Shown piece by piece: positions 34,104 to 41,398 of a stretch of DNA of 64,000 bases. A program made the position numbers and the translations under genes. This DNA is from Candidatus Methylomirabilota bacterium (GTDB lineage Bacteria; Methylomirabilota; Methylomirabilia; Rokubacteriales; CSP1-6). The stretch's first letter is position 1. Every line of letters begins with the position of its first letter. The stretch is taken from NCBI GenBank assembly GCA_035764725.1, contig DASTYT010000024.1, positions 1 to 64,000 of the forward strand, read 5' to 3'. The notes beneath the pieces were generated by a model, which was not told the origin of the DNA, ran no database searches, and worked only from the letters and a program-made list of their open reading frames with translations.

Positions 34104-34619
34104 CTACGGCAGCTTGATCGAGAAGCCGCCCTTGAGGTAGGGGCCATCGACGTCGCGGTGAAGCACGCCGCCGCCGACGGCCTCGGTGGGATCGGGATTC
34201 ATCCGCAAGAAGCGATACTCGCCGAACAGTTCCACCCTCTTCGAGACCTTCACCGCGAGGCCCGCCCCCATGTCCATGCCGGACTTCTGCGTCCGGGACA
34301 TGTCCTCGTAAGGCACGCCGCTGTCGCGAATGCTGCTGTCGGTGAGGAACGTGGAGCCGACGGAAAGATAGGGGACCAGGCGCCCGATGGCCCGGCTGTC
34401 CTCGCGGGGCGCCAGTGGCACGCGCAGCATGCTCTCGCTCCCGTCGCGCACCACCGAGAGGTCGATGGGCGGCGTGGGGCTGGTGGCCGCGGCCGGCACG
34501 GGGTCGAGGAAGGAAAGCCCCGCGATGTAGCCGTCCCCCGCCCAGGCCGGCCCCGCCAGGAGCACGCTCGCCAGGCCGAGCCCCGCGAGGAAGTGGCCCC
34601 CGATCCGTCGTTTCATCAC
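34104..34619 (-). CDS. small outer-membrane beta-barrel-like protein
   Basis: 171 residues from GTG 34619 (an ATG follows immediately, 34616). Signal peptide KRRIGGHFLAGLGLASVLLAGPAWAG. The mature part has repeated amphipathic strands with aromatic ends: LVPYLSVGSTFLTDSS, DMGAGLAVKVSKRVELFGEYRFLRMNP and the last strand PYLKGGFSIKLP, as in opacity/OmpW-like eight-stranded barrels. The family is not certain. A TAGGCT hexamer 7 nt before the GTG favours GTG as start. It lies between hemQ and the ferrochelatase gene but on the opposite strand. Confidence 0.7.
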   Translation of the reverse strand: MMKRRIGGHFLAGLGLASVLLAGPAWAGDGYIAGLSFLDPVPAAATSPTPPIDLSVVRDGSESMLRVPLAPREDSRAIGRLVPYLSVGSTFLTDSSIRDSGVPYEDMSRTQKSGMDMGAGLAVKVSKRVELFGEYRFLRMNPDPTEAVGGGVLHRDVDGPYLKGGFSIKLP

Positions 34620-34626
34620 GCTCTAC

Positions 34627-34632
34627 AGCCTA
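34627..34632 (-). promoter_or_regulatory. -10-like TAGGCT 7 nt before the barrel-protein start
   Basis: TAGGCT on the minus strand ends 7 nt before the GTG at 34619. No ribosome site. It supports the GTG rather than the ATG one codon later. Confidence 0.45.
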
Positions 34633-34652
34633 GCACGGCGGTCAAAGAGAAG

Positions 34653-34682
34653 CCGGGGCGCCCCATGCCGGCGGCGCCCCGG
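34653..34682 (-). terminator. rho-independent-like terminator of the Lys/Ala-rich protein gene
   Basis: CCGGGGCGCC (34653-34662) pairs perfectly with GGCGCCCCGG (34673-34682) around a 10-nt loop; on the minus strand it is followed by a T-rich run (CTTCTCTTTG). It lies 55 nt beyond the stop of the gene at 34738. The best classical terminator in the window. Confidence 0.65.
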
Positions 34683-34737
34683 GAAACCGCGCTCGCCGAC
34701 GGCAGCCCCGACGGCATCGCGCGGGTCGTTGTCGGTG

Positions 34738-35085
34738 TTAGTTGGTCTTGGCCGGCGCCGGCTTGTCGGCGGGCTTGGCCTCGCTCTTCTCGGCAGGCTT
34801 GGCGGCGGGATCCGTGGTCTTCTTGGCCTCCTTGGCCTCCTGCTTCTCGTGCCCCTTGGCCTTCGCCTTGGCCTTGCCCTCGTCCTTCTTCGCGCCCTTG
34901 TCGGCCGGCTTGTCCATCGACTTCGCGTCCGCCGGCTTGTCGGCGGGCTTCATCTCGGGCTTGGCCTCGGGCTTCGTCTCTGCCGGCTTCGTCGCCGGCG
35001 CGGGCGTCTGCGCGATGGCGGACCCGAGGGTCCCCAGCGAGAACGCAGCAGCCACCATGGTCGCTACGATGCGAGTCACCTTCAT
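34738..35085 (-). CDS. secreted Lys/Ala/Pro-rich low-complexity protein
   Basis: 115 residues from the ATG at 35085 with CAGGAGGAGCG upstream; the longer frame is rejected on that basis. Signal peptide MKVTRIVATMVAAAFSLGTLGSAIAQ. The remainder is nearly all A, K, P, E and D, in irregular repeats of KPA-E/D-K and KPADK, with a central KAKAKAKG stretch, so it should be disordered, highly charged and periplasmic or cell-wall-associated. A role in binding nucleic acid, peptidoglycan or metals is possible but not shown. Similar Ala/Lys/Pro-rich exported proteins occur in many GC-rich bacteria without known function. Confidence 0.65.
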   Translation of the reverse strand: MKVTRIVATMVAAAFSLGTLGSAIAQTPAPATKPAETKPEAKPEMKPADKPADAKSMDKPADKGAKKDEGKAKAKAKGHEKQEAKEAKKTTDPAAKPAEKSEAKPADKPAPAKTN

Positions 35086-35371
35086 CGATCGCTCCTCCTG
35101 GTTGAATGGTTCTTTCGACCGCGCCACGTTCGCAACGTCGGCGCCAGTCGCCGCGTTCGATCCGTTCACTCGTGCTAACTCGGGTTTCGCGGGAAGAGTT
35201 CACCACTCCGAACGGCGTCGGCGGCGCCGTCAATGGATGGCGCGCAACTGAAGGCCCGGCAATAGCTTTTGGCCGGTGCCGCGCGCGCCGCAAAATCTGC
35301 GCGCCGGGCGATCTGGAGGAATTACATCCCGCCGATGTAAGGCTTACACGCCCGTGCTATCACTGGAGCGC
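35086..35371. other. 286-bp divergent intergenic region
   Basis: Between the Lys/Ala-rich gene (-) and the ferrochelatase gene (+). It contains an ACGTT-CGC-AACGT dyad at 35126-35138, an A-rich patch (CAAAATC near 35291) unusual for this DNA, and the TTACAT/ATGTAA dyad listed separately. I see no gene in it. Confidence 0.6.
35322..35340. promoter_or_regulatory. TTACAT-N7-ATGTAA dyad upstream of ferrochelatase
   Basis: A perfect 6-bp inverted repeat with a 7-bp spacer, 31 nt before the hemH ATG, followed by a third GCTTACA half-site. It is AT-rich against the surrounding sequence. A GGAGGAAT stretch just before it could be a ribosome site for an alternative upstream start, but no start codon is suitably placed. 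Candidate regulator site for haem synthesis; the regulator is unknown. Confidence 0.45.
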
Positions 35372-36400
35372 ATGGGCTACGACGCGGTCGTCGTAATCGG
35401 CTTCGGTGGGCCGGAAGGCCCCGATGACGTGCTGCCATTCTTGGAGAACGTGACTCGCGGCCGCGCGGTTCCGCAGGAGCGCCTGCTCGAGGTGGCCGCG
35501 CACTACCATCACTTCGGCGGCGTGAGCCCGATCAACGCGCAGACGCGCGCGCTCGTCGAGGCGCTGCGCGCGGAGCTGGCCGCGCACGGGCCCGCGCTCC
35601 CCGTCTACTGGGGGAACCGGAACTGGCGCCCGCTTCTCGCCGACACGCTCGCGCAGATGGCGGCGGACGGCGTGCGCCGTGCGCTGGCCTTCGTGACCTC
35701 GGCCTTTGGCTCGTATTCCTCGTGCCGCCAGTACCTGGAGGACATCGCGCGGGCCCGCGCGGAGGTGGGCGCGCACGCGCCCGCGGTGGACAAGCTCCGG
35801 CTGTTCTGGAATCACCCGGGCTTCATCGAGCCCGTGGCGGAGCGTGTGGAGGCGGCGCTGGCCTCGCTCCCCGTTCCCTCGCGCACGACGGCGCACCTTG
35901 CCTTCACCGCGCACAGCGTGCCCCTCGCCATGGCCCAGACGAGCGTGTACGAGCGTCAGCTCGAGGCAGCGTGCGCGCTGATCGCGGAGCGGCTTACTTC
36001 CTCCCATCCGTGGCAACTCGTCTATCAGAGCCGGAGCGGGCCGCCCAGCGTGCCGTGGCTCGGCCCCGACATCCGCGAGCATCTGGCGACGCTCAAGGCC
36101 GCGGGGGTCACCGACGTGGTGGTGGCCCCTATCGGCTTCGTCTCCGATCATCTCGAGGTGCGCTGGGACCTCGACGTGGAGGCGGCGGCCCGCGCGCGCG
36201 CGCTCGGCCTCCGATTCATACGGACAGAAACGGTCGGCGTGCACCCGCGCTTCGTGGGGATGATCCGCGAGCTGATCCTCGAGCGCACCGCGGGCGCGCC
36301 CCGGCGCGCGCTGGGCACGGAAGGGCCCGCGCCCGACGACTGCGCGCCGGGCTGCTGCCCCGCGCCCGGCGCGCGCCCCGCGCCTACGCGCGGGGCTTGA
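35372..36400 (+). CDS. hemH: ferrochelatase (probably coproporphyrin ferrochelatase, [2Fe-2S] type)
   Basis: 342 residues from the ATG at 35372. Opening YDAVVVIGFGGPEGPDDVLPFLENVTRGR and FGGVSPIN match actinobacterial ferrochelatases closely; catalytic His in LAFTAHSVPLA; QSRSGPP and PIGFVSDHLEVRWDLD are family landmarks. Cys118 (SYSSCRQYLEDIARAR) and a C-terminal group Cys324, Cys328 and Cys329 resemble the cluster ligands of actinobacterial [2Fe-2S] ferrochelatases. It inserts iron into coproporphyrin III if HemQ nearby finishes the pathway. The upstream open frame is not used: no signal supports it. Convergent with an unknown gene across a strong hairpin. Confidence 0.93.
   Translation: MGYDAVVVIGFGGPEGPDDVLPFLENVTRGRAVPQERLLEVAAHYHHFGGVSPINAQTRALVEALRAELAAHGPALPVYWGNRNWRPLLADTLAQMAADGVRRALAFVTSAFGSYSSCRQYLEDIARARAEVGAHAPAVDKLRLFWNHPGFIEPVAERVEAALASLPVPSRTTAHLAFTAHSVPLAMAQTSVYERQLEAACALIAERLTSSHPWQLVYQSRSGPPSVPWLGPDIREHLATLKAAGVTDVVVAPIGFVSDHLEVRWDLDVEAAARARALGLRFIRTETVGVHPRFVGMIRELILERTAGAPRRALGTEGPAPDDCAPGCCPAPGARPAPTRGA
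36375..36396. terminator. strong hairpin between hemH and the converging gene
   Basis: GCCCCGCGC (36375-36383) pairs perfectly with GCGCGGGGC (36388-36396) around CTAC; the stop of the minus-strand gene lies in the loop (36384-36386) and the hemH TGA follows at 36398. A two-way terminator candidate. Confidence 0.6.
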
Positions 36401-36962
36401 CCCAGGTCTCCGTCCAGGCGAGGCAGGCGCTCGAGCCCTGCCGGTCGCCGCGCATCTCGGGCCACACGCTCCCGGTGGCCACGCGGCCGTTCATCTCGAT
36501 CTGCGCGCCGCGCGCCGGGAAGAACGTGCTGAACACGCCGATCGGGCGGTCGTTGAAGCCGGGCGGGGCGTGAAGCACGAACGGCGCGATGCAGTCGTAC
36601 CAGGACAGCGTGATGCGCGCGTCGGCGGCCAGGATCGACTCCGTGGCGCTCGAGCGCGGGCCCCCGGAGCGCTCGAACGCCGCCGCCATCACCGGGATCG
36701 CGGTGTCGGCGAAGGCCGGGAACAGGAGCTTCTCGATGCTGGTCTGAAGCCACCGGGCCACCGCGATGTTGTCGCTGTAGATCCGCACCTTGTTGTCGGT
36801 GAGGGAGGACTGCAAGAAGAGCACGTGGCCGGCGCCGGCGCCGCACCAGAGCACGCGCCAGTGGCTCGCGCGATCGGACATGGTCTTGCCGCCGTCGGGG
36901 CTCAGCCGGATGAAGGAGTTCTCACCGGTCATCATGGGCTCGTTGGGGTCGACGGGAGGCAT
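36384..36962 (-). CDS. conserved-looking hypothetical protein
   Basis: 192 residues, ATG with AAAGGAG 5 nt upstream. No signal peptide or membrane helix. Mixed alpha/beta sequence with aromatic-rich strands (HWRVLWCGAGAGHVLFLQSS, NKVRIYSDNIAVARWLQTSIEKLLFPAF, ITLSWYDCIAPFVLHAPPG, CLAWTETWVKPR). It contains two Cys residues far apart and no known catalytic motif. I do not recognise the family. Divergent from the transglycosylase gene and convergent with hemH. Confidence 0.65.
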   Translation of the reverse strand: MPPVDPNEPMMTGENSFIRLSPDGGKTMSDRASHWRVLWCGAGAGHVLFLQSSLTDNKVRIYSDNIAVARWLQTSIEKLLFPAFADTAIPVMAAAFERSGGPRSSATESILAADARITLSWYDCIAPFVLHAPPGFNDRPIGVFSTFFPARGAQIEMNGRVATGSVWPEMRGDRQGSSACLAWTETWVKPRA

Positions 36963-37016
36963 AAGATCTCCTTTCGGAATTGGGCAGGATCCGGGTTCCG
37001 GGAGAACATAGAGGAA

Positions 37017-37745
37017 ATGGCGGGCCGGGGCAAGCCACGCACGCGTTGGGGACGCCGTCTACTCCTCATCCTCTTCTTCGCCTTCGCCACGTGGGTGGTG
37101 TGGGAGATGGCCACGTGGCCCGGCGTGGCGCGCCTGGCCACCGAGCGCCCCACCTCCACCGCCTTCATCGAGCACTACCGCGCGCGGCAGCGGGCGCACG
37201 GCAAGCCCGACCGCGTCGCGTGGACCTGGGTGCCCTACGCGGCGATCTCGCCCGACCTCAAGCGGGCCGTGCTCGTGTCGGAGGACATCAACTTCTTCTC
37301 GCATCGTGGCTTCGATCTCGGCGAGGTGCAGAGCGCGCTGGAGAAGGCGATGCGCGAGGGCGAGGTCCCGCGCGGCGCCTCCACCATCACCCAGCAGGTC
37401 GCCAAGAACCTGTGGCTCTCGCCCTCGCGCAACCCGTGGCGGAAGGCCAAGGAGGCCATCCTCACGTGGCAGCTCGAGCGCACGCTCTCCAAGCGGCGTA
37501 TCCTTGAGCTCTATCTCAACGTGGCGGAGTTCGGCCCCGGCGTGTTCGGTGTCGGCGCGGCGAGCCAGCGCTACTTCGGCCGTCCCGCCGCGGAGGTCGG
37601 CCCCACGGAGGCCGCCGCCCTCGCCGCAGGGCTCCCGATGCCGGGCACGTGGCACCCTGGGGTCGATACGGCGGGGTATCGGCGGCGAGTCGCCGCCATC
37701 CAGAACCGGATGGACAAGGCGGGCTTCCTCGCCCGGCAGATCTGA
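37017..37745 (+). CDS. mtgA: monofunctional peptidoglycan transglycosylase
   Basis: 242 residues; start at 37017, where GAGGAA is very close. One N-terminal membrane anchor (WGRRLLLILFFAFATWVVWEMATW), then a GT51 domain: catalytic Glu in VLVSEDINFFSHRGFD, GASTITQQVAKNLWLSPSRNPWRKAKEAILTWQLE and RILELYLNVAEFGPGVFGVGAASQRYF. It polymerises lipid II into glycan strands at the outer face of the inner membrane. The length matches MtgA (about 240). Divergent from an unknown gene; the CoA-transferase gene follows on the same strand. Confidence 0.95.
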   Translation: MAGRGKPRTRWGRRLLLILFFAFATWVVWEMATWPGVARLATERPTSTAFIEHYRARQRAHGKPDRVAWTWVPYAAISPDLKRAVLVSEDINFFSHRGFDLGEVQSALEKAMREGEVPRGASTITQQVAKNLWLSPSRNPWRKAKEAILTWQLERTLSKRRILELYLNVAEFGPGVFGVGAASQRYFGRPAAEVGPTEAAALAAGLPMPGTWHPGVDTAGYRRRVAAIQNRMDKAGFLARQI

Positions 37746-37757
37746 GCCCCGACGCGG

Positions 37758-37763
37758 TATCAT
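37758..37763 (+). promoter_or_regulatory. -10-like TATCAT 7 nt before the CoA-transferase start
   Basis: TATCAT followed by 7 nt and the ATG at 37771; no ribosome site. Part of the leaderless pattern. Confidence 0.55.
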
Positions 37764-37770
37764 ACGCGCC

Positions 37771-38970
37771 ATGACCCCCTTCCCTCTCGCGCTCGACGGT
37801 GTTCGCGTGATCGATCTCTCCCGCGTCATCGCGGGGCCCTGGTGCGGCGCGCTCCTCTCCGACCTCGGCGCCGACGTCGTCAAGGTCGAGGACACCGGGG
37901 CGGGCGACGAGTCGCGCACCTGGCCGCCGCACAAGGACGGCGAGGCCGCCGCTTATCTTCTCTTCAACCGGAACAAGCGGGCGATGACGCTCGACCTCAA
38001 GACACCCGAGGGCGTCGAGGTGGTGAAGGCGCTGACGCGCACCGCGGATGTGGTGATCGAGAACTTCCGCACCGGCACCATGGAGGGCTTCGGCCTCGGC
38101 TACGACGTGCTCAGCGCCGAGAACCCGCGTCTCATCTACTGCTCGGTGTCGGCCTTCGGCCGGACGGGCCCGCGCAAGGACAGCCCCGGCTACGAGGCGC
38201 TGATGCAGGCCTTCAGCGGCATCATGTCGATCACCGGCGAGCCCGGCGGCCAGCCCGTGCGGGCGGGCGTGTCATTCCTGGACCTCTCCACCGGCATTCT
38301 CTGCGCGCTGGGAGTCTGTGCCGCGCTGCTGCAGCGTCAGGGCACGGGCCTGGGGCAACGTGTGGACGGCTCGCTCCTGGAGACCGCGGTCAGCCTGCTC
38401 GCCTTCCACGCCGAGGGCTATCTCCTGACCGGCGCGCTGCCGCGGGCGCTCGGCTCCGGCCACCCGTCGCTCTCGCCCTACCGGAACTTCAAGTGCCAGG
38501 ACGGCCAGTGGATCTTCATCGCCGCGGCCAACGACCGGTTCTGGGGCAAGCTCGCGCGCGCCCTCGGCCTCGAGGCGATGGCCACCGACCCCCGCTTCGC
38601 GAAGAACCAGGATCGCGTGAAGCACCGGGCGGAGCTCGAGAGTATCCTGGAGAAGACGATCGGCGCACGCGACCGCGAGCCGCTCTTGAAGACTCTCGAG
38701 GAGGCCGACGTGCCCGCCACGCCCGTCAACACGGTGGATCAGGTGATGAACGACCCGCAGACGGCCGAGCGCGGCATCGTGCAGCGTGTGGCGCACCCCA
38801 CGCTGGGCGAGATCCCGATCGTCGGCACGCCGCTCCACTTCTCGCGGATGAGCCCGGGCGTGCGGCGGGCCGCTCCGCTGCGCGGCCAGCACACCGACGA
38901 GATCCTCGCGGAGGCCGGCTACTCGGCCGCGCGCATCCAGGCCCTGCGGGACAAGAAAGTCGTGCTCTAG
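37771..38970 (+). CDS. class III (CaiB/BaiF) CoA transferase
   Basis: 399 residues. N-terminal [32 protein letters not shown] is the family hallmark; [20 protein letters not shown] and the catalytic-type Asp in [16 protein letters not shown] follow; [11 protein letters not shown] closes the fold. It moves CoA between carboxylic acids through an aspartyl-CoA thioester, usually to activate a degradative substrate. Substrates are unknown, and no beta-oxidation gene is adjacent. The msrA gene follows 28 nt later with its own ribosome site. Confidence 0.94.
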   Translation: MTPFPLALDGVRVIDLSRVIAGPWCGALLSDLGADVVKVEDTGAGDESRTWPPHKDGEAAAYLLFNRNKRAMTLDLKTPEGVEVVKALTRTADVVIENFRTGTMEGFGLGYDVLSAENPRLIYCSVSAFGRTGPRKDSPGYEALMQAFSGIMSITGEPGGQPVRAGVSFLDLSTGILCALGVCAALLQRQGTGLGQRVDGSLLETAVSLLAFHAEGYLLTGALPRALGSGHPSLSPYRNFKCQDGQWIFIAAANDRFWGKLARALGLEAMATDPRFAKNQDRVKHRAELESILEKTIGARDREPLLKTLEEADVPATPVNTVDQVMNDPQTAERGIVQRVAHPTLGEIPIVGTPLHFSRMSPGVRRAAPLRGQHTDEILAEAGYSAARIQALRDKKVVL

Positions 38971-38998
38971 CGGGGGTCCGCTCGCCGAGGAGGTTCCC

Positions 38999-39649
38999 AT
39001 GCTGGGATTCAAGAAGAAGACGATGGTGAAGCCCGAGGACGCCCTACCCGGCCGCGCCGAGCGCATGCCGGTGCCGGCCAAGCACTTCGTGAACGGCGCG
39101 CCGCTCGAGCCGCCCTTCCCCGAGGGGCTCGAGCAGGCGGTGTTCGGGCTCGGCTGCTTCTGGGGCGCCGAGAAGCTCTTCTGGCTCACGCCCGGTGTCT
39201 ACACGACCGCGGTGGGCTATGCGGGCGGCGTGACGCCGAACCCCACCTATGAAGAGGTGTGCTCCGGGCTCACCGGCCACACCGAAGTCGTGCTGGTCGT
39301 ATTCGATCCCAAGGCGGTGTCGTACGACGCCCTCCTGCGCGTGTTCTGGGAAGGCCATGATCCCACCCAGGGCATGCGACAGGGCAATGACGTGGGCACG
39401 CAGTATCGCTCGGCCGTCTACACCTACGGCGACGCCCAGCAACGGGCCGCCGAGGCCGCGCGCGACATGTACGCGAAGGCGCTCGGCAAGGCCGGCCATG
39501 GCGCCATTACGACGGAGATCCGACCGGCGCCGCCCTTCTACTACGCCGAGGATTATCACCAGCAGTATCTGGCCAAGAATCCCTGGGGGTACTGCGGGAT
39601 CGGCGGGACTGGCGTGGCCTGCCCGGTGGGGCTGGCCGCCGCCCACTGA
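38999..39649 (+). CDS. msrA: peptide methionine-(S)-S-oxide reductase
   Basis: 216 residues, GAGGAGG 6 nt upstream. Catalytic Cys in [14 protein letters not shown]; then [31 protein letters not shown] and [25 protein letters not shown]. Resolving Cys residues near the C-terminus occur in [15 protein letters not shown] longer N-terminus (about 45 residues, [31 protein letters not shown]) precedes the fold, as in the E. coli-type long MsrA. Repairs oxidised methionine with thioredoxin; no signal peptide, so cytoplasmic. Confidence 0.97.
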   Translation: MLGFKKKTMVKPEDALPGRAERMPVPAKHFVNGAPLEPPFPEGLEQAVFGLGCFWGAEKLFWLTPGVYTTAVGYAGGVTPNPTYEEVCSGLTGHTEVVLVVFDPKAVSYDALLRVFWEGHDPTQGMRQGNDVGTQYRSAVYTYGDAQQRAAEAARDMYAKALGKAGHGAITTEIRPAPPFYYAEDYHQQYLAKNPWGYCGIGGTGVACPVGLAAAH

Positions 39650-39663
39650 GGCGCCTTAGCGGG
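39642..39663. terminator. hairpin over both stops at the msrA end
   Basis: CCC-A-CTGAG (39642-39650) folds onto CTTAG-C-GGG (39655-39663) around GCGC, with one mismatch and one G-T pair. The msrA TGA and the stop of the minus-strand gene both lie in the stem. Weak but typical of the convergent-junction series. Confidence 0.4.
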
Positions 39664-40087
39664 TAATCGCGCGGGCGGGACCGCCGGCGGGCGGCGGCTC
39701 GGCGGAGATCGAAAACGCCACCTTGAAGCCGTCGCGATACTCGTAGGACGCGCGGACGCGCGCGCCCGGCGGCAAGTCCTTCAGCTCCACCGGCGTGCCG
39801 TTCACGTCGATCCGTGTCTTCGGCGTCACCATGAGGGTGGCGCCGAACATGCCCAGCAGGTCCGAGGTCAGCTCCACCTTGGAGTCGGAGAGGTCCACCC
39901 GCCGGAGCGTCGCGTCCTCGATCTCGATGCGCAGCGGGCCGCCAGAGCCCTGCGCGCTCGCGCTCCAGCCCATGAGATGGCGAATCACCCGGTACCCGCC
40001 ATAACCGACGCTGCCAACGAACAGACCGAGGATCACGAGGGTGATCAGCGACCCCTGAAGCCGCCCAACCAGCGAGGCGCCGCTCAC
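39656..40087 (-). CDS. single-pass membrane protein with small beta domain
   Basis: 143 residues. One membrane helix at about 13-36 (SLITLVILGLFVGSVGYGGYRVI), then a beta-rich region (LRIEIEDATLRRVDLSDSKVELTSDLLGMFGATLMVTPKTRIDVNGTPVELKDLPPGARVRASYEYRDGFKVAFSIS) that looks like a small OB-like or DUF5666-like barrel. Function unknown. It starts inside the stop of the preceding small gene (4-nt overlap), so the two form a short membrane operon. Confidence 0.65.
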   Translation of the reverse strand: MSGASLVGRLQGSLITLVILGLFVGSVGYGGYRVIRHLMGWSASAQGSGGPLRIEIEDATLRRVDLSDSKVELTSDLLGMFGATLMVTPKTRIDVNGTPVELKDLPPGARVRASYEYRDGFKVAFSISAEPPPAGGPARAITR

Positions 40088-40305
40088 GCCGCGCGACCTA
40101 GGGAATGGGGATCAGACCCCCGCCGGTTGCGCTCGGCCCGCTCGGCGCGCTCAGCCTCGCGGCGCCGATGCAGGTCGACCAACCGTCCGATCACCAGGAC
40201 CGTCAGCACGTTGACGATTTCAAGTCGAATGAGTAACGCGGTTTTGGCCGTACCCCACGCCTGGCGGGTTGCCTCTTCGGGCAGGGAGAACAAAAAGTGG
40301 GTCAT
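40084..40305 (-). CDS. very small membrane protein
   Basis: 73 residues from the ATG at 40305, preceded by GGAGG 6 nt away; the longer open frame has no supported start. One hydrophobic helix (ALLIRLEIVNVLTVLVIGRLVDL) followed by a strongly basic, coiled-coil-like tail (HRRREAERAERAERNRRGSDP). Coupled to the next small membrane protein gene. Function unknown. Confidence 0.55.
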   Translation of the reverse strand: MTHFLFSLPEEATRQAWGTAKTALLIRLEIVNVLTVLVIGRLVDLHRRREAERAERAERNRRGSDPHSLGRAA

Positions 40306-40504
40306 GTCGTTCCTCCGGGGGGGACGGAATCCTGAGGACGCATGCGACGTGCCAGGGCAGCTGGGCCCCGCGACCGCCGGGGGGGACACCAGGCAAGCAC
40401 TCGGTCTCCCGCGGCAACGGTGCCGGCGGGGAGGGGGCGATGTGAGCCCAGTCGCCCGACCGGTGGAGACAAACTTACGTACATGTAGCCTTTACCCACC
40501 AAGC
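40306..40504 (-). other. 199-bp leader/intergenic region with hairpins
   Basis: Upstream of the small membrane operon on the minus strand. Two strong stem-loops: 40408-40415 with 40422-40430 (one bulge, loop AACGGT) and GGGCGA (40435-40440) with TCGCCC (40452-40457). An AT-rich patch with overlapping palindromes (TACGTA, TACATGTA) near 40475-40486 could hold the promoter. It may be a structured 5' leader. I cannot match it to a known riboswitch. Confidence 0.4.
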
Positions 40505-41320
40505 TCAGTTGCCCATGACGAGGCCACCGTCGATGTTGATGGCCTGTCCCGTCATGTAATCGGAGTCCGGCCCCGCGAGGTAGGCGACGAGACCGGCGAC
40601 ATCGTCCGCGGTCTCGGGCCTCCCGAGGGGAATGCCCGCCGTGCGCCGCTTCCAGGCGGCACCCACCGTCAGGCCCTCGATCGCCGTGGTCTCGCGGTCG
40701 ATCTGCTCCCACATGGCGGTGTCCACCGCGCCCGGGCATACGCAGTTCACGGTCACGCGCCGCGGCGCAAAGGCCTGGGCGGCGGTGCGGGTGATGCTCA
40801 CCACGCCCGCCTTGGACGCGGCGTAGGGCCCCACCAGCGGGCTCGAGCCGCGGTAGGCGGCGATGGACGCCGTCTGGATGATCTTGCCGCGCAGCTCAGA
40901 GCCTTCCATCGGCGGCTGCTCGATCATCCGGCGCGCGGCCGCCTGCAAAACGAAGAACACGGCGCGCAGGTTGACGTCGAGCACGCGATCCCATTCCGCC
41001 GGCGTCACATCGAGCAGCCGCTGCACCCCGATCACGCCCGCATTGTTGAACAGGACGTCCAGCCGCCCCCAGCGTTGGTAGACCGTGTCCACCATGGCCT
41101 CGATGTCGACGGTCTGAGTGACGTCGGCGCGCACCGACACCTGGCCGAGCTCGGCCGCCAGCTTCTCGACGCCGCCTCCGTCGATGTCGGCCAGGACCAG
41201 GCGCGCGCCGGCTCCGGCCAGGCGGCGCGCGGTGGCGGCACCGATGCCGCGGGCGGCCCCGGTAATGAGCACGGTACGGTCGACCAGGGGGGTGCGGGAA
41301 TCACGGGATGGGGTAGGCAT
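40505..41320 (-). CDS. short-chain dehydrogenase/reductase (SDR)
   Basis: 271 residues from the ATG at 41320. Classical SDR: TGAARGIGAATARRLAGAGARLVLADIDG (NAD-type, acidic Asp after strand 2), FNNAGVIGV, catalytic Ser in QTASIAAYRG and YAASK as the Tyr-Lys pair, then VNCVCPGAVDTAMWEQI. It oxidises or reduces an alcohol or ketone, likely with NAD(H). Substrate unknown. It is divergent from a diiron four-helix protein across 78 bp, so the two may act in one oxidation pathway (inference). Confidence 0.92.
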   Translation of the reverse strand: MPTPSRDSRTPLVDRTVLITGAARGIGAATARRLAGAGARLVLADIDGGGVEKLAAELGQVSVRADVTQTVDIEAMVDTVYQRWGRLDVLFNNAGVIGVQRLLDVTPAEWDRVLDVNLRAVFFVLQAAARRMIEQPPMEGSELRGKIIQTASIAAYRGSSPLVGPYAASKAGVVSITRTAAQAFAPRRVTVNCVCPGAVDTAMWEQIDRETTAIEGLTVGAAWKRRTAGIPLGRPETADDVAGLVAYLAGPDSDYMTGQAINIDGGLVMGN

Positions 41321-41398
41321 GCCACTAACCTCGATGATATGCTCGGTTACGAATAGTGCCCCCACATGCCGGGGACAAGTCCAGAGCGGGGAGGCTCC

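Noticed and set aside
35276..35371. Longer ferrochelatase start at 35276
   Set aside because: The extension (RAPQNLRAGRSGGI and so on) is unlike any ferrochelatase N-terminus, and would place the dyad at 35322 inside the coding region.
40381..40470. Plus-strand resemblance to a cobalamin riboswitch (CCCGCGGCAACGGT-like word followed by GCCCAGTC...GGAGAC)
   Set aside because: The order and spacing of the B12-box elements do not fit, the words are partial, and no plus-strand gene starts near enough to be controlled.
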